The notes below the pieces were generated by a model. The model saw only the letters and a program-made list of their open reading frames with translations. It had not been told where the DNA came from and did not search any database. DNA of 5,577 nucleotides from Phenylobacterium sp. (GTDB lineage: Bacteria > Pseudomonadota > Alphaproteobacteria > Caulobacterales > Caulobacteraceae): positions 1-5,577 of the forward strand of contig JAQGIX010000183.1 in assembly GCA_028290925.1 (NCBI GenBank), given 5' to 3'. Below are positions 1 to 4,479 of this stretch, piece after piece. The position numbers and the translations under genes were made by a program. Each line of letters starts with the position of its first letter. Position 1 is the first letter of the stretch.

Positions 1-113
1 TGGCCAAGGCCGGCCGCCGCACGGTCGCCGAGCGGCTCAGCCCCCAGGCGTGGTTCCGCACCCTGCCGCCCGGCGTGCAGGCGGCGGCCCTGAGGCTCAA
101 GGCCGTCCGGTAG
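1..113 (+). CDS. C-terminal end of an unidentified protein (partial)
   Basis: The frame beginning at base 3 is open for 36 codons and stops at TAG (111-113). All 36 codons end in G or C, which strongly suggests real coding in this GC-rich genome. The visible tail is Ala/Arg/Leu-rich, contains the segment SPQAWFRTLPPGVQ, and ends LRLKAVR. It shows no membrane segment and no motif I can name. The start lies outside the window. The gene converges on the lipoprotein gene, with only 19 bp between the two stop codons and no clear terminator hairpin. The family cannot be assigned from so short a fragment. Confidence 0.65.
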   Translation, partial: AKAGRRTVAERLSPQAWFRTLPPGVQAAALRLKAVR

Positions 114-132
114 TTAAGCGGCGCGCCCTAGC

Positions 133-654
133 TCAGCGGTTGGTCGAGGTCGCGTTGGTGGTCGCCGGCGGCGGCCCGCAGTGGCCGGCCCGCGCCTGCA
201 CCACGTAGAACAGCGCCCGGCCTTCGGCGAAGGCGTAGTGCTCGGCCAGCGGATTGGTGGGCTGGCCGTTCATCAGGCTGGGCGCCTGGACCGCGCCGCC
301 GGCGTTGTCGACGCTCAGCGACTGCTGGTTCCAGGCCGACAGCGCCGAGCCGCAGGCCGCCAGCGTCGCATCGGCCACCATATTGGCCGGATCCGAGGAG
401 GCCGCGAGGGTGTAGCCCCAGCGGTGCAGGCACTCGTCAACGTTCGCCGACGGATCGCTCACGGGTACGGCCGCCGGCAGGGTGGCCGGCGTCGTCGCCG
501 CCACCTGGGCGTTCGTCGTGGTCGTGGTGGTGGTCGTGGTCGTGAACGGCTTGCAGATGCCTTCTGCGGCGCCGACGCTGCGGCCGTTGTTGCTGCAGCC
601 GGCGAGGCCCAGCGCGGCCAGCGCCGCGACGGCGATCAGTTTGTCTCGGGTCAT
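133..654 (-). CDS. Outer-membrane-type lipoprotein with a poly-threonine linker
   Basis: This is a 173-residue protein with a lipoprotein signal peptide: MTRDK, then a hydrophobic Ala/Leu stretch, then the lipobox LAGC, with the lipidated cysteine at residue 20. Ser at +2 rather than Asp suggests sorting to the outer membrane. A short segment with Cys34 leads into ten consecutive threonines (residues 38-47) and then an Ala/Thr/Pro-rich linker to about residue 68. The globular part (about 72-160) has Cys75, Cys101 and Cys159 and the segments CLHRWGYTLA and RALFYVVQARAG. With Cys34 there are four non-lipid cysteines, enough for two disulfides. I do not recognise a named family; it looks like a lineage-specific hypothetical lipoprotein. 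Its ATG lies 2 nt after the TAA of the glycine-zipper gene, and the SD-like AGGTG (minus strand, 670-666) sits inside that gene 11 nt upstream. Translational coupling is therefore likely. The stop is TGA (135-133). Confidence 0.85.
   Translation of the reverse strand: MTRDKLIAVAALAALGLAGCSNNGRSVGAAEGICKPFTTTTTTTTTTNAQVAATTPATLPAAVPVSDPSANVDECLHRWGYTLAASSDPANMVADATLAACGSALSAWNQQSLSVDNAGGAVQAPSLMNGQPTNPLAEHYAFAEGRALFYVVQARAGHCGPPPATTNATSTNR
514..543 (-). repeat. Ten-threonine codon tract (ACG/ACC)
   Basis: Ten consecutive threonine codons in the lipoprotein gene use a mixture of ACG and ACC: ACG ACC ACG ACC ACC ACC ACG ACC ACG ACG. On the plus strand this reads as an imperfect GTGGTC-type repeat. 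Length change by whole codons would keep the frame, so the linker behind the lipid anchor could vary in length between strains. The mixture of codons suggests either selection for threonine itself or an old, decayed repeat. Confidence 0.85.
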
Positions 655-656
655 GG

Positions 657-1202
657 TTATTCACACACCTGCATGGGGGCATAGACCAGCCGGCCAGCCT
701 GGTCGTAATAGGGCCGGGTCACGTAGTGGCAGGCGCCGCCCGACGTCGCGTAGCGCGGATAGCCGGGTGCGTTCGGCGCATAGGCCGAGTTGTTCTGGCC
801 GTAGCCGCTGGCGTAGGTCGGGCCGTAGCCGGAGCCATAGGCCGGGGTGTTCTGGGCGTAGGCCGGGCCGTAGCCGGGGCCGTAACCGCGGCCATAGGCA
901 GGCCCATAGGTCCTAGCGCGAGCGTAGCGGTGGTAGCTGCGGCGGTAGGCGTAGCGGTCGCAGCTGGTCCGCGACAACTGGTTGCCGACAACGGCCCCCA
1001 GGCCGGCGCCGACGAGGGCGCCCGTGCCTTTCGAGCCGTGACCGGCCACGGCGCTGCCCAGCAGCCCGCCGCCCAGAGCGCCCACCACCGTGCCGGTAAC
1101 CCGCCGATCGTGGGCGGCGGCCGCGCAGCCCGAGCGGGCCTGGGCCGCCGACGAAGCGGCCACCGCCAGGGTCAGGCCCGCGGCGAACAGCATACGGCGC
1201 AT
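657..1202 (-). CDS. Glycine-zipper envelope protein with Tyr/Gly-rich repeat region
   Basis: This 181-residue exported protein has a signal peptide of about 22 residues (MRRMLF, a hydrophobic Ala-rich core, then AQA). Residues 37-75 form a double glycine zipper (GALGGGLLGS and GALVGAGLGAVVG), typical of the glycine-zipper 2TM / Rickettsia 17-kDa antigen-like proteins that associate with the outer membrane. A basic Tyr/Arg stretch (about 82-98) is followed by a low-complexity Tyr-Gly-Pro repeat region (about 99-150). The C-terminal module carries Cys158 and Cys180 around YYDQAGRLVYAP, and these two could form a disulfide. The ATG is chosen because a good SD, AGGAGAG (minus strand, 1216-1210), lies 7 nt upstream; Met4 is a less likely start. 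It is the first gene of a pair with the lipoprotein gene (2-nt gap). It lies 87 bp downstream of the GT4 gene on the same strand, so read-through is possible. A structural or envelope-stress role is inferred; no catalytic motif is present. Confidence 0.88.
   Translation of the reverse strand: MRRMLFAAGLTLAVAASSAAQARSGCAAAAHDRRVTGTVVGALGGGLLGSAVAGHGSKGTGALVGAGLGAVVGNQLSRTSCDRYAYRRSYHRYARARTYGPAYGRGYGPGYGPAYAQNTPAYGSGYGPTYASGYGQNNSAYAPNAPGYPRYATSGGACHYVTRPYYDQAGRLVYAPMQVCE
753..908 (-). repeat. Tyr-Gly-Pro/Ala coding repeats
   Basis: Residues 99-150 of the glycine-zipper protein repeat short units such as YGPAYG, YGRGYG, YGPGYG, YGSGYG and YASGYG. At the DNA level this is a degenerate array of GGGCCGTAGCC-like units on the plus strand. 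The units differ enough that slippage is probably slow. The predicted region is disordered and aromatic-rich. Confidence 0.75.
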
Positions 1203-1223
1203 CTGGTGTCTCTCCTGTGGCTG

Positions 1224-1244
1224 GAGCCTCGCGCCACGAGGCTC
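1224..1244. promoter_or_regulatory. Perfect 8-bp inverted repeat in the leader of the glycine-zipper gene
   Basis: GAGCCTCG (1224-1231) and CGAGGCTC (1237-1244) are perfectly complementary around a 5-nt loop. On the minus-strand transcript the hairpin ends 7 nt before the SD AGGAGAG of the glycine-zipper gene. No T-run follows it on either strand. It is therefore better read as a 5'-UTR structure (mRNA stability or SD accessibility) or a protein-binding site than as an intrinsic terminator. Confidence 0.5.
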
Positions 1245-1253
1245 AAGTGCAGG

Positions 1254-1271
1254 AAACGCCCGAGCGGGGCG
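1254..1271 (-). terminator. Weak candidate terminator of the GT4 gene
   Basis: On the minus strand CGCCC, a 5-nt loop and GGGCG (1271-1257) form a short GC hairpin followed directly by TTT (1256-1254). It begins 18 nt after the TAA of the GT4 gene. The stem is only five pairs and the T-run three bases, so termination would be partial at best and the downstream envelope operon may receive read-through. Confidence 0.3.
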
Positions 1272-1289
1272 ATTGGTGGCGCCGCTTGC

Positions 1290-2954
1290 TTAGACGGGCC
1301 AGTCCAGCAGGCCCTGCTTGGCCAGCCACATCACACCCAGAGCCACCGGCCAGCGCCGATCCGGCGCGAAGGCGGCCAGCACGTCGCCCATGGTCCGCGC
1401 CTCGCCCGAAGCCACCAGACGCAGCGCCTCGGCGCATTCCTCGAGGCTGGCCCGCCAGTAGCCGAACGCCTGGTCGAGATCGATCTCGCGGGTCTTCAGC
1501 ACGTCGAGCGGCCCGACGCCGGGGGGCGCGGTCAGCGGCAGGTCGTGTGAGATCGCGCGGGTGGCGAACCCGGCGAAGTCCACGAACGGGTCGCCCTTCA
1601 CCGGATTGATCCTGTGCCGCGGACGGGGGTCCGACGCCCCCGCGCGGATCTGCGCCAGCTCGTCCAGAAGCGCGTGGTACTGGCCTACCACCACCGGCCA
1701 GTCGAAGGCCTCGGCCACCCGGGCGCGGCCGGCCTGGCCCATGGCGCGGCGGCGCTCCGGGGAGGCGATCAGGGTCGCCAGCGCCTGCGCCGCGCGGCCC
1801 ACGTGGACCGCCGTGAACTGCGCCACCGACCCCGCATAGGCCTGGTAGCTGTCGATCTCGAAGGCGTGGCGCACGCTGATGGTGGCGCCCAGCCCGCCCG
1901 GCGGCCCGCCGAGCGTCGGGATCAGGAAGGCCTCCACCCCGTCACGCATCGTGAACCGGTAGCCGTCCCAGTCGCTGGCCACCACCGGCAGGCCCGCGGC
2001 CATCGCCTCCAGCGGGGTGATGCCGAAGGTCTCCTGGATGTTGTCCACCAGCGACAGGAAGACGTCCGCCGCCGCCCACAGCTCGCCCACCAGCGCCGCG
2101 TCGTTGCCGTCCGGGAAGCTGACCGTCACATCCGGCGCATAGGCCCGCGCGGCCGCCTCGTAGCGGCCGCGGTCGGCCTCGGTGGGGAACCAGCCGGCCA
2201 TGGCGAACTGCACCTTGGCCCCGGTCGCCTGGGCGGCCTGCTGCACGGCGCGGAACATGGGCTGCGGAAAGGCCTTCTCGAAGAACGACAGCCGCCCGAC
2301 CCAAAGGACCAGCGCGTCGCCCTCCTCGAGGCCCATGGCCGCGCGCCGCCGGGCCCGCACGTCGGGCCGGTCGGCCAGGGCCGCCAGGCGCGGACCGTCC
2401 ACGCCCAGCGGCACGATCGGCAGGGCCGGCATCGGCGGGCTCGTCCCGGCGGTCCGCTCGGCGAGATGGTCACCCCATTCGGCGAACATCCGCACCATCG
2501 CGTCGCGCACGCTGGGCGAGGTGCAGATCACCGCGTCCCAGGGCTGGATCGGCGCCACGGCGTTCATGGCGATGAGCTGGCGGATGGCCAGCGGGGCGAT
2601 GGTGTGGATCAGGCCCAGCAGGCTGTAGGCCCGGTCGCCCACCGTGCGGCGCCGCACCCAGGCCAGCTCATAGAGATCGGGATGGCCGCGCAGCAGCGCC
2701 CCGGACTGCGCGGGCAGGGCGGTGTTGAACATGGCGCCGGCGGCGATGCGCGTCGCGGAGGGCTGATCCTCGAAGATGCCCGCCCGCAGCTCCGCCTCGT
2801 CGCCCACCCGCTGGCTGAGCACGTCGAGCTGCTCGAAGCCGCCGTGCCGGGCCAACGCGCGGAACAGCTCGATATTGGCCACGTCCTTGCCGAACGGGTT
2901 GACCTTGAGCGTCATGGCGCCGGCCGGATGCAGGATCGACAGACGCTTGGCCAT
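1290..2954 (-). CDS. GT-B glycosyltransferase, GT4-type, with extra C-terminal domain
   Basis: This 554-residue enzyme has no signal peptide or membrane segment and is presumably cytoplasmic, transferring a sugar from a nucleotide-sugar donor to an unknown acceptor. The N-terminal Rossmann half starts MAKRLSILHPAG and carries NPFGKDVANIELFRALA at about residues 19-35. The second half opens with PLGVD (182-186) and WVGRLSFFEK (218-227). The donor-site signature ETFGITPLE (Glu308 and Glu316, EX7E) is followed by AMAAGLPVVASDWDGYR, which is classic for GT4 family enzymes. Residues from about 440 to 554 go beyond the usual GT-B fold and form a mainly helical tail ending WLAKQGLLDWPV. The ATG at 2954 is chosen because it opens the first beta strand of the fold. 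The frame stays open to 3299, but that extension is antisense to the TPR gene and has no family-like sequence. No strong SD is visible: GGGGAG lies 18 nt upstream. The gene diverges from the TPR-glycosyltransferase gene, suggesting a shared glycosylation pathway. The stop is TAA (1292-1290). Confidence 0.92.
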   Translation of the reverse strand: MAKRLSILHPAGAMTLKVNPFGKDVANIELFRALARHGGFEQLDVLSQRVGDEAELRAGIFEDQPSATRIAAGAMFNTALPAQSGALLRGHPDLYELAWVRRRTVGDRAYSLLGLIHTIAPLAIRQLIAMNAVAPIQPWDAVICTSPSVRDAMVRMFAEWGDHLAERTAGTSPPMPALPIVPLGVDGPRLAALADRPDVRARRRAAMGLEEGDALVLWVGRLSFFEKAFPQPMFRAVQQAAQATGAKVQFAMAGWFPTEADRGRYEAAARAYAPDVTVSFPDGNDAALVGELWAAADVFLSLVDNIQETFGITPLEAMAAGLPVVASDWDGYRFTMRDGVEAFLIPTLGGPPGGLGATISVRHAFEIDSYQAYAGSVAQFTAVHVGRAAQALATLIASPERRRAMGQAGRARVAEAFDWPVVVGQYHALLDELAQIRAGASDPRPRHRINPVKGDPFVDFAGFATRAISHDLPLTAPPGVGPLDVLKTREIDLDQAFGYWRASLEECAEALRLVASGEARTMGDVLAAFAPDRRWPVALGVMWLAKQGLLDWPV

Positions 2955-3039
2955 CGGCTGGTTCGCCGCACGCTCCCCGCAGAAGGATATCTCGGCTAGA
3001 TAGCACGACCGATTTCGAACACGAGGGGCGCGCGCCGCC
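2955..3039. promoter_or_regulatory. Divergent promoter region between the two glycosyltransferase genes
   Basis: These 85 bp must hold promoters for both divergent genes. The pseudo-palindrome GCTAGATAGC (2995-3004) resembles the Caulobacter housekeeping -10 consensus (GCtAnAWC), matching 7 of 8 positions on the plus strand and 6 of 8 on the minus strand. No convincing -35 TTGAC-like box is found at the right distance on either strand, so the placement of the start sites is tentative. Confidence 0.35.
3023..3028 (+). promoter_or_regulatory. SD sequence supporting a TTG start at 3040
   Basis: GAGGGG lies 11 nt before TTG (3040-3042). An in-frame TAG at 3001-3003 blocks any earlier start, and TTG is the only usual start codon between that stop and the first TPR helix, so this site decides the start. 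Confidence 0.5.
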
Positions 3040-3444
3040 TTGAGCGAGACCCAGACCCCGAACGGAGCCCCGCCGGACGCGGAGTTCGCCCGCGCCGCCG
3101 AGCTGCAGCGCGCCGGCGCCTTCGCCGAGGCCGCGGAGATTTTCGCCGCGATGGCCGCGCGCGCGGTGACCGTCAACATCGCCGCCAACCTCGGCCTGTG
3201 CCTCACCGAGTGCGGGCGCTTCGAGGCGGCGGAGCCCTGGCTGGCGCTGGCCGTTCGCCACCGCCCGCAGGTCGCCGAGCTGCGTCGGCTTCTGGGCAAC
3301 CTGCAGGCCGAGATGGGCCAGGTGAAGCAGGCCGAGCGGACCTACCGGGCGGGCCTCGCCCTGAGCCCGGACGACGGGGCCTTGCGCCTGGCGCTCAGGG
3401 CCTGCTGCTGTCGCTGGGCCGCTACGCCGAGGGCTGGCCGCTGA
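3040..3444 (+). CDS. TPR half of a frameshifted TPR-glycosyltransferase gene
   Basis: As the sequence stands, this frame gives 134 residues, but only the first ~119 are genuine. Three tetratricopeptide repeats are visible: about 14-47 (AELQRAGAFAEAAEIF), 49-82 (LGLCLTECGRFEAAEPWLAL) and 83-116 (LLGNLQAEMGQVKQAERTYR). TPRs bind partner proteins, here probably the acceptor. A fourth repeat begins at LRLAL but is interrupted. After residue 120 the frame reads a Cys/Arg tail (ACCCRWAATPRAGR) that is out of phase with the gene, and it stops at TGA (3442-3444). The correct continuation (GLLLSLGRYAEGW) lies in the next frame from 3399. Adding one base to the GGG at 3398-3400 restores a single 402-residue protein spanning 3040-4247. 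Start is TTG with SD GAGGGG. It diverges from the GT4 gene. This may be a real mutation or a base missed in a G-run. Confidence 0.8.
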   Translation: MSETQTPNGAPPDAEFARAAELQRAGAFAEAAEIFAAMAARAVTVNIAANLGLCLTECGRFEAAEPWLALAVRHRPQVAELRRLLGNLQAEMGQVKQAERTYRAGLALSPDDGALRLALRACCCRWAATPRAGR

Positions 3445-3446
3445 TG
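3397..3446 (+). other. Frameshift junction with overlapping TGATG restart
   Basis: Upstream coding phase ends at CTC AG(G) and the downstream phase resumes at GGC CTG (3399 onward), which equals one missing base in the G-run 3398-3400. The shifted frame stops at TGA 3442-3444, overlapping an ATG at 3444-3446 that lies in the correct downstream frame. A GAGGG (3429-3433) sits 10 nt before that ATG. No canonical X-XXY-YYZ slippery heptamer is present in the right phase, so programmed -1 slippage is unlikely. Confidence 0.8.
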
Positions 3447-4247
3447 GAGGCCCGCGCCGCCCTGCATCCCGACGTGGTGCCGCCGGTGCAGGTCTCGTTC
3501 CCCGAATGGCGCGGCGAGCCGCTCGCCGGCCGCTCGATCCTCGTCTGGTACGAACAGGGGCTGGGCGACCAGATCCAGCTCGCCCGCTTCGCCCAGGGCC
3601 TGAAGGCCCGCGGCGCGGCCCACGTGGCCCTGGGCTGCCGCCCGGTGCTCGCCGACCTGCTGGCCACCGCGCCGGGGGTGGACGAGGTGATCGCCGTGCC
3701 GCGCGACGCCACCGTGACCGTCAAGCGCTACGACTGTTGGAGCCGCTACTTCTCCCTCCCCGGCCACCTCGGCGTCACCTTGGAGAGCCTGCCCGACCAG
3801 CCCTACCTCGCCGCCCCCGCCGACCGCCGCGCCCGCTGGGGCGGCAAAGGCGGCCTGGGCCTCGCGTGGCGAGCCAGCGCCACCGGCTTCAACGCCCGCC
3901 ACAAGGACGTCCCCGACGCCCTGGCCCGGCGCCTGCTGGACCTGGGCGCCACGAGCCTGCACCCGGAGGACACCGGCGTCACCGACTTCGCCGACACCGC
4001 CGCCATCGTCGAGGGCCTGGATCTGGTGATCTCCATCGACACCTCCATCGCCCACCTGGCCGGCGCCATGGGCAAGCCCTGCTGGACGCTGGTTCCGCGG
4101 GTGCACACCGACTGGCGCTGGCTCCGCGACCGCACCGACAGCCCCTGGTACCCGACCATGCACCTCTACCGGCAGGCCGACCCCGGCGACTGGGGCCCGG
4201 TCATCGACGCCGTGCTCCGCGACCTGGAGGCGAGGTCCGCGGGCTGA
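3444..4247 (+). CDS. GT9-like glycosyltransferase half of the frameshifted TPR-GT gene
   Basis: Starting from ATG 3444, this frame encodes 267 residues to TGA (4245-4247); the same phase extends back to 3399 with real TPR sequence. It is a GT-B domain of the kind fused to TPRs in many proteobacteria and related to heptosyltransferases (GT9). Visible motifs are FPEWRGEPLAGRSILVWYEQ, GLGDQIQLARF (about 3555-3587), LGLAWRAS (3855-3878), HPEDTGVTDFADTAAIVEGL (3960-4019), and the nucleotide-sugar-site motif DTSIAHLAGAMGKPCW (4038-4085). It ends with DWRWLRDRTDSPWYP and DWGPVIDAVLRDLEA. No signal peptide or membrane helix is present, so it should be cytoplasmic. TPR-GT proteins of this architecture include protein (flagellin) glycosyltransferases such as Caulobacter FlmG, but orthology cannot be claimed from this window. 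If the frameshift is real, the catalytic domain could still be made by coupled reinitiation at 3444, without the last TPR and so perhaps without its targeting. Confidence 0.85.
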   Translation: MEARAALHPDVVPPVQVSFPEWRGEPLAGRSILVWYEQGLGDQIQLARFAQGLKARGAAHVALGCRPVLADLLATAPGVDEVIAVPRDATVTVKRYDCWSRYFSLPGHLGVTLESLPDQPYLAAPADRRARWGGKGGLGLAWRASATGFNARHKDVPDALARRLLDLGATSLHPEDTGVTDFADTAAIVEGLDLVISIDTSIAHLAGAMGKPCWTLVPRVHTDWRWLRDRTDSPWYPTMHLYRQADPGDWGPVIDAVLRDLEARSAG

Positions 4248-4270
4248 GTGGCCGGGGTCGCCCGCCCGGA

Positions 4271-4294
4271 TGACCGTGCAAATGACCGCGGTCA
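4271..4294. promoter_or_regulatory. Operator-like palindrome TGACCGCGGTCA with an extra half-site
   Basis: TGACCGCGGTCA (4283-4294) is a perfect 12-bp palindrome. A further TGACCG half-site lies at 4271-4276, exactly 12 bp before the first palindrome arm in the same orientation. Three half-sites with near-helical spacing resemble a dimeric repressor or activator site. It lies about 115-140 bp upstream of the proposed -10 of the quinoprotein gene, which would suit an activator or a looping regulator. The binding protein is unknown. Confidence 0.35.
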
Positions 4295-4305
4295 GAGGGA
4301 ATACG

Positions 4306-4355
4306 GAGCCACGTTGAGGGACGCGGCTGGCGCGGGGAAGCGTGGCTCGCTTTCT
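4306..4355 (+). terminator. Candidate terminator downstream of the TPR-GT gene
   Basis: GAGCCACG (4306-4313) and CGTGGCTC (4341-4348) form a perfect 8-bp stem that can extend inward by a G-T and a T-A pair. GCTTTCT follows the stem. The loop is long (about 23 nt) and the T-run is short and interrupted, so this is a modest intrinsic terminator at best. It lies 58 nt after the TPR-GT stop codon. Confidence 0.35.
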
Positions 4356-4409
4356 GCGGGCTGAAGGCGGCATTTCGCGCGGGGCGGGCATGCCGCCGAC
4401 CTTCGGGCC

Positions 4410-4418
4410 TGATATGAT
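4410..4418 (+). promoter_or_regulatory. Extended -10 promoter candidate of the quinoprotein gene
   Basis: TGATATGAT matches the extended -10 pattern TGnTATAAT with one mismatch and is one of the few AT-rich spots in the region. No -35 hexamer is evident 16-18 bp upstream, which is usual for extended -10 promoters. Transcription would start near 4425, giving a leader of about 55 nt. Confidence 0.4.
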
Positions 4419-4433
4419 CCCCAGGTCGAGGAC

Positions 4434-4464
4434 GCGCCGTCTGCGGCGCCGGGCCCCGGCGTTT
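4434..4464 (+). promoter_or_regulatory. Two mutually exclusive GC hairpins in the quinoprotein leader
   Basis: Hairpin A is GCGCCG/CGGCGC (4434-4439 with 4444-4449, loop TCTG). Hairpin B is CGCCGG/CCGGCG (4447-4452 with 4456-4461, loop GCC) and is followed by TTT (4462-4464). They share bases 4447-4449, so only one can form fully. B plus the T-run resembles a weak terminator and A an antiterminator, close to the SD at 4470. Confidence 0.3.
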
Positions 4465-4479
4465 GCGACAGGAGTTCCC

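Larger units (their letters stand above)
4248..4479. other. 232-bp intergenic region rich in inverted repeats
   Basis: There is no convincing gene between the TPR-GT stop and the quinoprotein start. The region holds, in order, a 12-bp palindrome with an extra half-site, an 8-bp inverted repeat that could end the upstream transcript, a second inverted repeat GGCGGCAT/ATGCCGCC (4366-4373 and 4390-4397, 16-nt loop), an extended -10 element, two overlapping GC hairpins and a good SD. A 15-codon reading frame (4270-4317) exists but lacks an SD and overlaps the palindrome. Confidence 0.6.

Noticed and set aside
127..154. tRNA-like stretch resembling a D-arm (TAGCTCAGCGGTTGG)
   Set aside because: No acceptor stem, anticodon arm or T-arm follows at the expected distance, and the bases encode the C terminus and stop of the lipoprotein gene.
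753..908. CRISPR-like or tandem repeat array
   Set aside because: The repetition follows Tyr-Gly-Pro codons of a protein-coding gene. Units are short and irregular with no spacers.
726..1550. Plus-strand open frame of 274 codons
   Set aside because: It is antisense to the glycine-zipper gene and the end of the GT4 gene. The product is Arg/Ala/Gly low complexity.
1614..2999. Long plus-strand open frame of 461 codons
   Set aside because: It is antisense to the GT4 gene and His/Arg/Gly-rich without motifs. The minus strand carries clear GT4 signatures.
2955..3299. Upstream extension of the GT4 reading frame by 115 codons
   Set aside because: It runs antisense through the TPR gene, contains no glycosyltransferase-like sequence, and the fold clearly begins at MAKRLSILHP (2954).
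3394..3402. Programmed -1 ribosomal frameshift site in the TPR-GT gene
   Set aside because: The junction lacks a slippery X-XXY-YYZ heptamer in the incoming phase. A single missing base in the G-run explains the shift more simply.
4270..4317. Fifteen-codon reading frame (ATG to TGA) in the intergenic region, possible leader peptide
   Set aside because: It has no SD, shows no run of one amino acid typical of leader peptides, and lies upstream of the proposed promoter.
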